DNA from: Mycosarcoma maydis
Lineage: Eukaryota > Basidiomycota > Ustilaginomycetes > Ustilaginales
Direction: 5' to 3'
Assembly (NCBI RefSeq): GCF_000328475.2
Contig: NC_026480.1
Location: forward strand, 1,240,001-1,304,000
Length of the DNA: 64,000 bases
Part shown: positions 20,509-30,775 of the stretch, piece by piece
Layout: every line of letters starts with the position of its first letter
Position numbering within the stretch: the stretch's first letter is position 1
The notes under the pieces: generated by a model
What the model was told of the DNA's origin: nothing
The model's database searches: none
What the model saw: the letters and a program-made list of their open reading frames with translations, nothing else
Made by a program: the position numbers and the translations under genes

Positions 20509-22695
20509 TTACTTTGCTTTGGTCCGGGTATCCAACACTTCGAGGAATTTCTCCGTAGGAATCTGCACTCTGCCGACCCCGAGAGCTTTGAGCCTCTTTT
20601 TCCCCTCTTTTTGCTTGTTGAGATGCTTGAGTTTGCGCTCGTAGTGTCCACCGTACAGTCCTGCTGTTACATCCTTGCGGTACGCCGACAGCGTCTCTCG
20701 CGCAATCACCTTGCTGCCTGTCGTGGCTTGGATCGACACCTCGAACTGTTGTCGCGGAATAATCTCCTTGAGCTTCTTGGTCCACTGGCGTGCGTTGTAC
20801 ATGACCTTGGAACGGTGCATGATGATCGACAGCGAATCAAGTATCGTGTTCGAGATGACAAAGTTGAGCTTGACTAGGTCCGATACCCCATATCCGTCCT
20901 CCGAGTATTCGAACGAGGCGAAGCCCGACGAACATGATTTCAGCTTGTCGAAAAAGTCGGTCACAATCTCGGACAGCGGAAGCCGATACGTCATCTGAAC
21001 TGATCGAATCGCTGAAGCTGTCGCAGGGAACGAAACCTCGAGCTGTTTGCCACGATGCTCGGCGCACAGTTGCATGATCTCGCCCGTGTACTCTTCCGGA
21101 CACCGCACCACCCCTTTCACCATGGGCTCCTCCAGTAACGTCACCTTAGATTTGCGTTCCGAGTCATCCGGAAAGTGAATCGGATTCGAAACAATCTCTT
21201 CTCGTCCGTCTCGCCAAGTCACTTTGTATGGCACCGAGGGCGCCGTGACCAAGATCGCATGGCCGTATTCGTCTTCCAGTCGTTGACGGAACACGTCGAG
21301 GTGTAACAGCCCCAGGAAGCCCAAACGACACCCCTGGCCGAGCGCCATCGACGACTCTCGTTGCACTGTCACCGAGCGATCGTTGAGTGCGAGTCGTTGA
21401 ATCGCCTCTTCCAACTTGGTAAAGTCAGTTGTCTCGATCGGGAAAATGCCGGCGTAGACCATCGGCACGGTCGGTGCAAAGCCTTCCAGCGGCTCCACCT
21501 TTTCAGACGCCAAGTGGAATGTGTCGCCAATCTGTGCTTCACTCATATCCTTCATGTTGGCGATGATCCAGCCGACTTGGCCCTTGCGCAACACGTGTGT
21601 GGCCATCATTTCGGGAGAATTGACACCCAAACTCAGCACCTCGTACCTTTTGCCCGTGTGGCAGGACGTGATGCGATCGCCCTTCTTTACGGCACCGTCT
21701 GCAATCGACACCAACGACACCACTCCCTTGTACTGATCGTACCAACTGTCAAACACCAGAGCTCGGAAGCCCGGTCCCTCTCTTCCTTCCAGCTTTCCAT
21801 CCTCCACACCCGTCGGAGGTTTTGTCCTCTCTACTAACGCGCGCAAGACGCTGTCGACGCCTCTCCCCGTCTTGGCTGATATCAAAAGCGGCTCCTGACC
21901 AGGCAGGGTTGTGTCAATGCCCAGAATTTCCTCCATCTGCAGAGAACAACGATCCGGGTCGGAAGCAGGTAGATCACTCTTGTTGAGCACCGGCACAATT
22001 GTCAGGTTCTTCTGCTTGGCAAGCTCAAACACAGTGATGGACTGTGCCTGTACGCCCTGAGTGGCGTCGACCACAAGGAGTGCGCTCTGACATGCCGACA
22101 AAGATCGGCTGACCTCGTACGAGAAATCGACGTGGCCGGGACAGTCGATGAGGTTGAGTAGATATCGACCTGGTCTGGGTACGAATCCGTCTTGGAATGC
22201 CGAGATAAAGCCCTCTCTTGGACCATCGTAGTCGTACACCATGGTCACCGCTTGTGATTTGACAGTGATACCTCTCTCCCTTTCCACCTTGAGTTTGTCC
22301 AACACCTGCTGATTCGAGCCGTCCGACGGGATCGTCCCAGTGAGCTCGAGTAGCCGATCTGCCAATGTCGACTTGCCGTGATCTACATGGCTTATAATGG
22401 AGAACGTTCGTGTCTCGAGCCGATCCAAGTCCGACACGTCACGAGTCGCCGTTTTGGGCGAGCTCGACGATGCAGACACAGCTTGTTGAGATGATGTCGA
22501 GCTTGTGTAGAATCGAGTCGACGAAAAGGGACCAAGGCAGCGCTGTTGAAGCTGGGTCGAAGCTGCGCGCGCGTGCGTAACGGCCTGGGCACTCGTTGAT
22601 CGAGACCATATCCTTGAGCAGAGCACTACGGTATTTGGCCGTAAGGCTACCTCATAGCGCCAAGCTTTGGCGGTACGGCATGCTGGGCGGATCAT
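20509..22695 (-). CDS. GUF1: mitochondrial translation factor GUF1 (LepA/EF4)
   Basis: The 728-residue GTPase matches the LepA/EF4 family in length and order. Residues 1-85 are rich in Arg and Ser, without acidic residues in the first stretch, as expected of a mitochondrial presequence. The G domain follows with HVDHGKST (G1, about 103-110), DCPGH (G3) and NKSD (G4). Elongation-factor-like domains come next. The C-terminal domain unique to this family reads LKSCSSGFASFEYS and GGHYERKLKHLNKQKEGKKRLK. It binds mitochondrial ribosomes and supports translation under stress in yeast. The ATG at 22695 is the first in frame. Confidence 0.95.
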   Translation of the reverse strand: MIRPACRTAKAWRYEVALRPNTVVLCSRIWSRSTSAQAVTHARAASTQLQQRCLGPFSSTRFYTSSTSSQQAVSASSSSPKTATRDVSDLDRLETRTFSIISHVDHGKSTLADRLLELTGTIPSDGSNQQVLDKLKVERERGITVKSQAVTMVYDYDGPREGFISAFQDGFVPRPGRYLLNLIDCPGHVDFSYEVSRSLSACQSALLVVDATQGVQAQSITVFELAKQKNLTIVPVLNKSDLPASDPDRCSLQMEEILGIDTTLPGQEPLLISAKTGRGVDSVLRALVERTKPPTGVEDGKLEGREGPGFRALVFDSWYDQYKGVVSLVSIADGAVKKGDRITSCHTGKRYEVLSLGVNSPEMMATHVLRKGQVGWIIANMKDMSEAQIGDTFHLASEKVEPLEGFAPTVPMVYAGIFPIETTDFTKLEEAIQRLALNDRSVTVQRESSMALGQGCRLGFLGLLHLDVFRQRLEDEYGHAILVTAPSVPYKVTWRDGREEIVSNPIHFPDDSERKSKVTLLEEPMVKGVVRCPEEYTGEIMQLCAEHRGKQLEVSFPATASAIRSVQMTYRLPLSEIVTDFFDKLKSCSSGFASFEYSEDGYGVSDLVKLNFVISNTILDSLSIIMHRSKVMYNARQWTKKLKEIIPRQQFEVSIQATTGSKVIARETLSAYRKDVTAGLYGGHYERKLKHLNKQKEGKKRLKALGVGRVQIPTEKFLEVLDTRTKAK

Positions 22696-23013
22696 TTCTC
22701 ATCGCGCAAGCCCGCTTGTCAACAACTCTTCGTCCTTGTCGATGTGAATCACGAATGCGTCCGAGTGATCGTTGTACGCGGTAAGTGTAGCAGACCCGTA
22801 ACGAGTGGACACAAGAAGCTCAAAATTCTCAAGCTTAGTTCTTCTGAACAATCGTCGGAATTCGGCCACACTCACGACTAACTCCGACTCAAGACCCCCG
22901 ATTTTGTTCAGTCTGTATATGTATGGACAGGACAGCGCATCACACATTCTACTCATTACTGCTCAGACGCTTCCCGATCATTACTCGGATGTATTCTGAT
23001 TCGCAACAAACAT
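22696..23013. promoter_or_regulatory. GUF1 promoter and 3' flank of methylisocitrate lyase gene
   Basis: 318 bases between two leftward genes. It contains GTGAATCACGAATGCG at 22744-22759 and an ACTCACGACTAACTC near 22870. An 85-codon ATG frame at 22699-22956 ends just before the GUF1 start. Its sequence runs through the intergenic motif, so I treat it as chance or as an upstream ORF. Confidence 0.4.
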
Positions 23014-24849
23014 CTAGAATGTACTTTCGGTGCTGTCGGCACCCATTGCTTGCGTTGCGGAGCTTCCGGAGCTGACTGCCTGTAGCATACGGTCGACGTA
23101 AGCGGCACCAGACCACTTCTGGTGGGTCAGCACATCACAGCCGATCTCCTTCTCCTTTCGCTGCACCAATTCGACATAGGCAAGCATGCCGTCCGTCTTG
23201 AAGCGCTGCGAAAGCTCGCATGTCATCGCACCGGTCGAGTGAAGGCCGGCAAGCGAGATGAGCTGGAAGACAAAGCCAGACTTGGCGAGATCCCAGACAA
23301 AGTTCTTGAGGTCCTGGTCAGAGAATCCGTGTGCACTCCAGTTGAAACTAGGGCTGAGGTTGTAGACGAGCCACTTGCCCGGCAGGTCGCGGTGAATATC
23401 GGCAGCAAAGGTTTGCGCCTGTTTGAGGTCAGGCGTCTTGGTTTCGAGCCAGAGCATGTCGGCATACGCGCCAAAGATCTTGACACGCTTGATGGCAGCT
23501 GCGACACCGCCCTTAAAGTGGTAGTAGCCTTCCTTGGTTCGAGGAGCATCCCAGCACCAGGTAGGCACACCTTCAGCACCAAAGACCTCCTTAGCAATCG
23601 CTCGAGCTTCACCGTTGGACACGCCACCGGCAACTTTTTGGCTGTACACCTCAATACCTTTCTTGTTGGAAGCATTGTGCTTGGCAACAGCTTCGTTAAA
23701 GGTAAGCAGCTCGCACTTGTCCATCCATGCCTTTTCGACAGCGTCAACCTCGGGACCCGAAGCGCCCGATGCCTCTTTGGCAGCAAGGGTGTCCGCGAGG
23801 CTCTTAGTACCCTCGGGCAGGTTGTAGGCGCCCTTGATAAATTCATGATCGCGGGCGTCGATGCTAGAAGAGATGAGCTTGGCCGACTCCGAGTCAGTTC
23901 GGGCAATCAAGATATTGGCCGAGCCGAGAATATCCCATGCAAATCGCGTAGCGGTGAGGCGGTTAACGTGCTCCGAAGTCGGGACCAGCACTTTTCCTGC
24001 CTGGTGACCACACTTCTTGCCGCCGTGAAGTTGATCTTCGAGGTGGATACCAGCAGCACCCTGCTCAGCAAAAAGCTTGGCCAGCTTGAAGACGGTGCTG
24101 AGACCACCGTGACCAGTGTCGGCATCGGCAATGATGGGTCGCAGGTAATCGACCCAAGGCGTCTTGGCCTTTTGTTCAGGGGTAAGCTGGCATCGTTCGT
24201 CCCAATGCTTTCGGTCATGGTGCTGCTGAGCCTTGAAGAGACGCTGAACCTGGTTGGGTACGGTGGTGTAGGGGTAGTCTGCAAGATCGGGGCCCACCTC
24301 GTTGTTGCAAGTGGTGAGCACGGAACTGCATGCCCAGCCAGAGACGTAGACAACTTCCTGGTTGTGAGCCATCTGCGATTGCTGGACGGGATCGATGGCA
24401 CCCATGGTATGCGCGGGTGTGCCCTTTGCTGCATGTTCGGACAAGATAGCAAACAGCTTATCGGCAGCTAGGGACGAAGCAGGCGGCTGAACGGGCATGG
24501 ACCCACGCTTTGAAACCACGGCTTCTGGACCATATGGACGCTTGATGCCCTTGAAACGGGGACTGTCGAACCAATCCTGCACCTGTTTGACGGCGGCTTC
24601 GTAGTCGGCCTGCTCCTGCTCAGCCGTGGGTGGCTTCACACGTAGTGGAGCGGGCGGTGGGTTGAGCGATGTAGCGGCAATTGAGCTCATTCTGACAGCC
24701 GCGGTGGAGAAAGTGGCGCTCCTGAAGTGCTCACCGACGAGAGACGAACAAAGACTGAGACGTGCGAGGCTAGACGACGGAGTAGTCAAGCAATGTGCTC
24801 GATTTGCGTTGACGCGAGCCAGACGAGCAGCGGTTAGACGCAAAGACAT
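23014..24849 (-). CDS. mitochondrial 2-methylisocitrate lyase (isocitrate lyase family)
   Basis: The 611-residue protein belongs to the isocitrate lyase family. The active-site loop [11 protein letters not shown] (Cys near residue 280) is intact, as are the metal-binding ADADTGHGG and HLEDQ segments and the YNLSPSFNW strand. Three features favour methylisocitrate lyase over glyoxylate-cycle isocitrate lyase. There is a basic N-terminus of about 55 residues like a mitochondrial presequence. The segment [18 protein letters not shown] is as I recall it from fungal methylisocitrate lyases. The C-terminus STESTF lacks a peroxisomal SKL-type signal. The enzyme would split 2-methylisocitrate to pyruvate and succinate in propionyl-CoA breakdown. 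Classical isocitrate lyase remains a possible alternative name. Confidence 0.87.
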   Translation of the reverse strand: MSLRLTAARLARVNANRAHCLTTPSSSLARLSLCSSLVGEHFRSATFSTAAVRMSSIAATSLNPPPAPLRVKPPTAEQEQADYEAAVKQVQDWFDSPRFKGIKRPYGPEAVVSKRGSMPVQPPASSLAADKLFAILSEHAAKGTPAHTMGAIDPVQQSQMAHNQEVVYVSGWACSSVLTTCNNEVGPDLADYPYTTVPNQVQRLFKAQQHHDRKHWDERCQLTPEQKAKTPWVDYLRPIIADADTGHGGLSTVFKLAKLFAEQGAAGIHLEDQLHGGKKCGHQAGKVLVPTSEHVNRLTATRFAWDILGSANILIARTDSESAKLISSSIDARDHEFIKGAYNLPEGTKSLADTLAAKEASGASGPEVDAVEKAWMDKCELLTFNEAVAKHNASNKKGIEVYSQKVAGGVSNGEARAIAKEVFGAEGVPTWCWDAPRTKEGYYHFKGGVAAAIKRVKIFGAYADMLWLETKTPDLKQAQTFAADIHRDLPGKWLVYNLSPSFNWSAHGFSDQDLKNFVWDLAKSGFVFQLISLAGLHSTGAMTCELSQRFKTDGMLAYVELVQRKEKEIGCDVLTHQKWSGAAYVDRMLQAVSSGSSATQAMGADSTESTF

Positions 24850-25518
24850 GATGATGCTCGATCAGTAGAGGACGAGCGCGTTTTCTTTGTAATGGTTGTG
24901 AAGATGGTGGTGATGCCGAAAGGAGCGATTCGTGATTGCGGGTAGGATCATCAGAAGAAGATTGCGGCTTGAGTTGTTGAAAACCGTGAGGTTGAAGCGA
25001 GCATCGGAGATTCGTTATTGCCGTGTGCCGTGTGACGAGACAGAGGCTCTTGCGGCTAAGCCGCAGCTTCCGGCTCTGTGAAACCTAAAAGCGGTTGGGG
25101 CCGTCTTCCCCGCATTGAAAGATTCACAATCGTGAATTGACTGTGGATCACCACAGTCAACGTGAAACGAGAATTGTGAATTCACTCTCGGCCGTGAGTC
25201 GAAAATTTCGAACAATTCAAACAAGGCTTGGTGCTTTCGCGAAGAGCTTCTGACCGGCAACACCTTCTTGGTGTCGGTGCTTCACATCTACTCTATTCAC
25301 GATTCAACTTCGTTGTCACGCTCTCAACAGTACAAGCCCTGCTTGGCAGAGGCATCGCATAGCCTTTGCTGAGTTACAACTGCTACACGGAATTAAACCG
25401 CAGTCAATCGCCGTCAAGATGATGTGAAGCTTCCACGGAGCCCACTTGTCCACCTGGAATATGTCCGTTACTGTGGAGAGATAGCTTGTCCTACTGCTCG
25501 ATAGCTCAATTCTCAAAG
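24850..25518. promoter_or_regulatory. divergent promoter region
   Basis: 669 bases between the leftward lyase gene and the rightward methyltransferase gene. Motif copies lie at 24926-24942, 25119-25140 and 25296-25310. A palindrome-like GACTGTGGATCACCACAGTC is at 25137-25156. The methyltransferase frame is open back to 25486, but from a TTG codon. Confidence 0.45.
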
Positions 25519-27003
25519 ATGACAATAGACGCATTGGCCACGCTCGTTAACCCGACCAGCTGTCTGCCTCGCCTCAAAGCCGAACCAGATGCGGCACATG
25601 TTCACAGCGCTCTCTTACATCTCTCGCGTCTTTACTCTCCACAGTCGCTCAGCAAGGATGAGAGGAATATCTTGGTCGCTTCTGACGCAGAATATGCAGC
25701 CTCTTCATATCAAGATGCGCTAGACTCGGCCAAAGTAGATGGTAGCGAGAGGAGGTATGCCATGGACTGGCTCACTCGACTCATCGCCAGCGGACTTTAT
25801 TGGATTGACGAAGCACGAGACCATATTTCCGCCGACGACCTGTTGGATTTGGCTGGCCGCATTCTTGGGGGCACCGCGAGTCTTGAGGAGGCTGGAGCCA
25901 TTTCGCGCGAGTTCCGTTTTCCTCTCAAGGACCCTATTCTGTTCTCGGAAGAAGCAGCAACGTTGATTCCGTCTGCATTGTCGTCCCAACCCATAGAGAT
26001 CGTTCTTCGCGACGACCCTTTACCACCGTCAAATACGCAATCGGAAGCCAACACACAGAGCAGCACAGGTTCGAGTCAAGATGCGGCTGCTGCTGTCGGA
26101 GTCCAGACGTGGGGCGCTTCGATCGTTGTGAGCGATGTCCTCGTTCGATATCCCGCTCTGTTTCATCGCGGACTTGCTTCCCAAAGCCACCTCTCCGACC
26201 GACGACTTAGGATTGCTGAACTCGGAGCCGGTACGGGTCTTTTAGGTATGGTAGCAGCAAGGATGCTACAGCAAACAAACGGTGCTGCAGACGTTGTTCT
26301 GACAGATTACCACCAGCAAGTGCTCAAGAATTTAGAACACAACGTGGGGCAAAACTTTGGCTCTGCCGTGCAGCAGATCGAGCCCCCGAGAAAGGTGTCG
26401 GTCAGCGTCGAGCATCTCGACTGGCTGGAGATGCATCACGAGATACTTCAGGGCGTTGTTGATAACGATCGACCCAAGTTTGATCTCTTGCTCCTGGCAG
26501 ATGTCATCTACGCCCCCGAGCACGCTCTCTGGATCCGTTCGTCCATCGAGGCGTTGCTACGAAAGCCTATCAATGACCAAGACGAAGCGCTTTCTCCACG
26601 TGCACACATCATCATGGCCGTTCGTGGCACAGGCAAGTTTGAGGGACTCTTTCAAACAGTTGAAGATGCCTTTAAGCCGCGTGTTCAGGCAAGTGCGCTT
26701 CCCTCGCTGAGTGACAGTTGCACAGATACCCCGATGGACACCATGCCTGGAACACCCGCGCTAGCGCCTGAGTTTGCAACAGCTATGAACTCAAAAGCCA
26801 CTGCTCAGCATAGTCATGAACTGCACATCCGAATGAGCGCTTTTTCGCTGCAGCAGCCGCGCGCATCGATGGAGCGTTCAGAGCTTACGATTCTCAAGCG
26901 ACGCAAGTTGGACAAGCGCGCTAGCGTCGGCAGAGACGATGAGCAAGAGTACCTTTGGTTCGAGATCGGCTGGTCGCCTTGCATCTCGACCTGCAACACC
27001 TAG
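25519..27003 (+). CDS. protein-lysine methyltransferase, EFM2/METTL16-superfamily type
   Basis: The ATG at 25519 gives a 494-residue protein; the 11 codons upstream begin with TTG and are excluded. The first 190 residues are helical and unassigned. The methyltransferase domain opens at GVQTWGASIVVSDVL, followed by the S-adenosylmethionine motif IAELGAGTGLLGMVAA (about 232-247), the acidic LTDYH strand and the family-specific LLLADVIYAPEH. This is the Methyltransf_16 pattern of lysine methyltransferases such as yeast Efm2/Efm3, which act on elongation factor 2. A Ser/Thr/Pro-rich insertion sits between residues 415 and 455. The precise substrate is inferred only by family resemblance. A Lys/Arg cluster (LKRRKLDKR) near the C-terminus could be a nuclear signal. 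Confidence 0.82.
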   Translation: MTIDALATLVNPTSCLPRLKAEPDAAHVHSALLHLSRLYSPQSLSKDERNILVASDAEYAASSYQDALDSAKVDGSERRYAMDWLTRLIASGLYWIDEARDHISADDLLDLAGRILGGTASLEEAGAISREFRFPLKDPILFSEEAATLIPSALSSQPIEIVLRDDPLPPSNTQSEANTQSSTGSSQDAAAAVGVQTWGASIVVSDVLVRYPALFHRGLASQSHLSDRRLRIAELGAGTGLLGMVAARMLQQTNGAADVVLTDYHQQVLKNLEHNVGQNFGSAVQQIEPPRKVSVSVEHLDWLEMHHEILQGVVDNDRPKFDLLLLADVIYAPEHALWIRSSIEALLRKPINDQDEALSPRAHIIMAVRGTGKFEGLFQTVEDAFKPRVQASALPSLSDSCTDTPMDTMPGTPALAPEFATAMNSKATAQHSHELHIRMSAFSLQQPRASMERSELTILKRRKLDKRASVGRDDEQEYLWFEIGWSPCISTCNT

Positions 27004-27520
27004 GCATGCCACACTCGTGGCTTTACTTCACCACTGTAGACATGAGCTTCTCTGGCTAAATTTAGATCTTTGCCACCAAAATACGTATGACTTGAATCGG
27101 AGCTGTCTTATCTCCGAGCCAAGATAGTGTACCAACCCCTTGTATGAAAGATCGGGGTCTATGTATCTGTCCACTTGGTCCACTTTGTGGCTGTCGATCG
27201 GCAGCTCCTTGGCGACTGATCAATCCATCGGCGGTTGATCTGCTTGCATTCGGCATTGCCGGGTTGGAAGGTGGAATGTTGGTGAAAGTTTGGCATTGGA
27301 CAGTGCACATTATCAATCACTGATTCGCAGTCAGGCATAAATTCGGTTCTAACCGTGCAGCACATTCTTGGCCTGGTTGACGAGCAACGATGAAAGCAAA
27401 TAAACATCGATAGGAGAGAAGAAGATCGAGGAGACCTAGAGTGAAGAGCTATAAATTGAAACGGTGGTCAGCGTGCGGTTGAGAGGACTGGTTCTGCTCT
27501 TTCTCAGCGCTGTCTGGGAT
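27004..27520. other. convergent intergenic region
   Basis: 517 bases between converging 3' ends. No gene is seen. It should hold both polyadenylation regions. Confidence 0.5.
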
Positions 27521-28348
27521 TCAGGTTGATCCGGAGTTAGCATCGGCAGCCTTGATGTCGCGACTGTAGTAGTCGGCTTGGAATCTCCAGCTTGCCACGC
27601 CGTCAAATTCGGCCCATTCCGGGTTTACTTGGGCTGCTTGAGCCCACGCCGAAGGATCGTAGAAAGCCGGTGTCTTGACGCGCGTGTCGGCCTTGTAGGG
27701 CACAGGTGGGATTTTGGCGTTGTTGGTATCGAACACGAACTGTGTGAGGGTATCGCCCGTTGCCCAGCCGTACCAGGGCCGGCCGGCCCACTGAATTGCG
27801 CCGTTATTCGCTGCTGATTGCTGCTGACCATTCTTGGAAAAGTTGACCTCGATGTAGTCCTTGACATTGTACAGTATCGTGGCTTGATCCACCGGATAGA
27901 TCGAGGGCGATTTGGCTGGAGTGATGGTGACCAGGTTGCTTCTCAGCCCGGCGATCAAGTTGGAAGATGTGTAGAGCAGCAGATTGGAGAATAGGATGAG
28001 TTGCTTGTAGACGAATCCCTTGTCTGCTGTGTTTGGCTGCTTGCCAGAGAGCGAAGGATGACGCATGCCGAGTACCTCGAGCTTCGCCTCGTCGAAGCTT
28101 GGTCGAAAGAAACGTGGACCGGGACCCGTGTGGTTCTGATAGCCCAGTTCGAGCATGACAGGATGATTCACCTGTGCATCGTACGCTGAAGCGTCGAGAC
28201 CGAGCAATGTGATCTGGTCCTGCGTGAACGGAATGAGCGGCGAAGGCTCGATGCCTCGAATGTTGGGAGGCAGCAAGTTGAGGATCTGTGATACCGGCAT
28301 GAGCAGAGGCACCAGCATCACATCATAAGTTCCGTTGATAGCAACCAT
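27521..28348 (-). CDS. unrecognised protein, possibly acetoacetate decarboxylase-like
   Basis: The 275-residue protein starts at the ATG at 28348. There is no signal peptide at this start and no clear long membrane segment. The pattern NGTYDVMLVPLLMPVSQILNLLP near the N-terminus, followed by alternating hydrophobic strands and Pro/Gly turns (HPVMLELGYQNHTGPGPRFF), recalls fungal proteins with an acetoacetate decarboxylase-like barrel. I cannot identify an active-site lysine with confidence. A possible 44-base intron in the leader (28385-28428, GTGAGT ... CAG on the minus strand) lies just upstream. The codons after that intron stay in frame with the ATG, but no earlier ATG precedes it. Confidence 0.65.
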   Translation of the reverse strand: MVAINGTYDVMLVPLLMPVSQILNLLPPNIRGIEPSPLIPFTQDQITLLGLDASAYDAQVNHPVMLELGYQNHTGPGPRFFRPSFDEAKLEVLGMRHPSLSGKQPNTADKGFVYKQLILFSNLLLYTSSNLIAGLRSNLVTITPAKSPSIYPVDQATILYNVKDYIEVNFSKNGQQQSAANNGAIQWAGRPWYGWATGDTLTQFVFDTNNAKIPPVPYKADTRVKTPAFYDPSAWAQAAQVNPEWAEFDGVASWRFQADYYSRDIKAADANSGST

Positions 28349-28384
28349 TGTAAGTGTCTTCGGTCCGGATTGATGTAGTATCGC

Positions 28385-28428
28385 CTGCGTATCGTGTTAA
28401 GGAAAGGGAAACAGAGACAAGTACTCAC
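28385..28428 (-). other. possible 5' UTR intron of the 27521 gene
   Basis: Reading the minus strand, GTGAGTAC is followed by TTAAC and ACGCAG, the order of donor, branch site and acceptor. The length of 44 bases is short. It lies 37 bases before the start codon. Confidence 0.3.
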
Positions 28429-28910
28429 GATTGGAGCGAGGTTCGATGGTTCAGTCTTTAAAGACTAAATCCCGGCGGAATCTGCTCCACTTTTACTCCA
28501 CACCTGCACACTCACGACTCACGACTGCTTGTTTGAGGTCATAGGCAGTTTAGGCTCAAATGTGAATGAATGGCAACCGTGAATGGAATCTTTGGTCAAA
28601 GAGTCGAACGGTGCCGGCGACCCCAGAAGGGAAAGGGAACGGCTCTCGACATGCTGCCGCCTCTGAAAGCGTCATCTCGTTTAGGGCGATGCACGAGACG
28701 AGGGCGTGCCTGATACGAACGAGCCTTAATCCTAAGAATCAAGATATTAGGCTTGCTACCAACTAGCTTACCAACACTCACGACTGGAATACACGATATT
28801 TGAGGGGGTTCAAGATCGGCAGCCGTGAATTGGTAGGTGCAGCAGGAGGCGAGGAGCTGAGTAGGTACAGTAAGGCACAATTTCACGAGTGCGAAACCAA
28901 ACTCGAGTCG

Positions 28911-28984
28911 CCAATCACGAATCACGAATGTCGGTGTCTGAATTTGCAGAGCAGCGTCAGGTCACAATCGTGAATCACGAATAA
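28911..28984. repeat. AATCACG motif cluster
   Basis: Tandem AATCACGAATCACGAAT at 28913-28929 and a composite inverted AATCGTGAATCACGAAT at 28966-28982 are readable directly. Confidence 0.75.
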
Positions 28985-29884
28985 AAACAGAGTCAAATTG
29001 GGCAAGAGACGAGAGAGTTGAGTAATTCGTGATTCGCAGGACGAGCAAACGCTCGAGCTAACTCGTGACTGAAGCGAGGTGGTTGCGCAGCCACAAAGCA
29101 CCAAGCATTAATATTAATAACGTATTTCAAAACACCAAACGAGACGGGGAATATTTTTGAGTAAGTTAGTTCGTGATTCGTTCAAAGGATCATCGCTGCC
29201 GTATTCGCACTCGCAATTCGCAACTCAACTGCTTGCGGGGTTACAGAAATCGATCCTTCAGCCCAGCTTTTAGCATCATGCAGCGCTACAGTTGGCAGCC
29301 CACAGCAGCTTTGTTCCTTGTCCGCTCCGCTCTTGTGCTGTGCTTCGAGGATCATGTTGGCGGTTTAGCTTTTGTGAGAGGCTTGAGCGGATCTACACTC
29401 GTCTGACAAAGCGCCAACTCGTCCCTGAACAGACAACAGCGTAATGTACTGTACTGTATTGTGCTGTACTCTGCAGTCCACAAGACTTCCCCGCACGATC
29501 CCCTTCGCCATCATCGGCGCCCTGGACCTGTAGCTCCCATCACGCCTTCTACCATCCACCCGCAACGATCATCTTCCCTCTCTCCCTCGGTACCCCTTGT
29601 TTCGTCTATACCCTGCCTCAACAGCTATCTCCACCTGTGGCTGGAATCATTCCCCTCACCAAGTCGGAACACAGCCAGTTGATTGCACCACCTCTTTATT
29701 CTTTGTCGGCTTCAACCATCTTTGCCGTACTCCATCCATTTGCCCTCTCGCAGCGACACGTCTCGCACACTTTCTTCAACTTGGCCCTTTTTCAAGTGTC
29801 TTGGCAGCGTCGTTTGACAGAGCAGGGCAGAGCAGAATCGTACGCCCCATACCCCCGAGCCTTGCTCCCTTTCTCGACACAAAG

Positions 29885-30358
29885 ATGCTCTCATCAACAT
29901 CGTCTTCACCAAGAGTAGCTGTGCTTCTGATCGCAGCCGCATTGCTTGTCCTTGCAACTTGCACTGAGGCCCAAGTTGCCAGTGCATTCGAGGGCACAAG
30001 TTTCCCGCTCTCGTCGTTTGCCGTCAGCCAAACCTTCACGCCCGTCACCACATTTGCATCTGCCACTGGCGGCAACCCAACCGTCATTGGCGGCCCTGGT
30101 CCATCACCCGCCACAGCCTCGTACCAATTCACCTACACTGTACCCACTCAAACCGTCCCTGCCGTCTTCCCCTCCCAAGTGTATCAAAGCTTGGCTTCCA
30201 GTGGTGGCTACAACACCGCCCCCGATGCAAAGAACCTCGGACCGGACCCCAAAAATCTTCAGTTTGCAAACACGGCAGCAGACCACTTCAACTACGCCGC
30301 TGCCAAGGCCGTCTTTGTCACGCTTGCAACCGCTGCTCTCGTCGTGGTGATGCTCTGA
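29885..30358 (+). CDS. small secreted protein with C-terminal hydrophobic tail (GPI-type)
   Basis: The ATG at 29885 gives a 157-residue protein. Residues about 9-28 form a signal peptide (VAVLLIAAALLVLATCTEA). The mature part is rich in Ser, Thr, Pro and Ala and has no cysteine after the signal. The last 20 residues, KAVFVTLATAALVVVML, are hydrophobic with no charged residue after them. This is the layout of a GPI-anchored wall protein or a tail-anchored mucin-like protein. No known domain is present. The frame is open upstream to 29597, but the signal peptide marks the start. Upstream sequence is CT-rich. Confidence 0.72.
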   Translation: MLSSTSSSPRVAVLLIAAALLVLATCTEAQVASAFEGTSFPLSSFAVSQTFTPVTTFASATGGNPTVIGGPGPSPATASYQFTYTVPTQTVPAVFPSQVYQSLASSGGYNTAPDAKNLGPDPKNLQFANTAADHFNYAAAKAVFVTLATAALVVVML

Positions 30359-30775
30359 AATGCAATGTTTCCAGTTCACAAGACTGTCTCTACTCGGCCT
30401 TCGTACGTCTATATCTTCTCTTTCGACACACTTTCACCTCGTCATCATTCTCGTACCATCGCTTCAGGTCTTCCTGCTGCCGTGCTTTCGCAGCTTCTCC
30501 CTTCTTTGGGCTCTATGAAACACTTGTATAATTCCTTCCTTCCTTTTCTTTTCGAGTACAATTTCCTACGGTTAACTTTCTCATGTCCTGAGCCCACAGA
30601 TCGTGGTGGAAAAAAAAAAGTTTGCGAACAGTGGTGTGTTGTGGTGGTACTAATACAAATGCCTCCTACTGTCGTGCGCGGAATGGAATCGACGTTGATG
30701 CTTCTACTCTCTGCAATTTAGCAGCCATGTGCGTCGAGGTTGGGTCGTCTTTTGATGCCTCCACCTTTGTCCATC
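30359..30775. other. convergent intergenic region
   Basis: 417 bases between the 3' ends of the small secreted protein gene and PET191. A run of nine A's lies at 30610-30618. No gene is seen. Confidence 0.5.

Larger units (their letters stand above)
28349..29884. other. 1.5 kb intergenic region with motif clusters
   Basis: The region holds divergent promoters and many AATCACG-type motifs (28507-28523, 28775, 28911-28984, 29019-29036, 29169-29180). An AT-rich ATTAATATTAATAACG lies near 29107. The segment 29490-29880 is pyrimidine-rich, as often seen before smut genes. No gene is supported. Confidence 0.5.

Noticed and set aside
22699..22956. 85-codon ATG frame directly before GUF1
   Set aside because: No recognisable domain. 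It runs through a copy of the intergenic AATCACG motif, which I find in no accepted gene. At most it is an upstream ORF.
23122..24471. 449-codon frame antisense to methylisocitrate lyase
   Set aside because: Shadow of a well-conserved enzyme gene; no protein features of its own.
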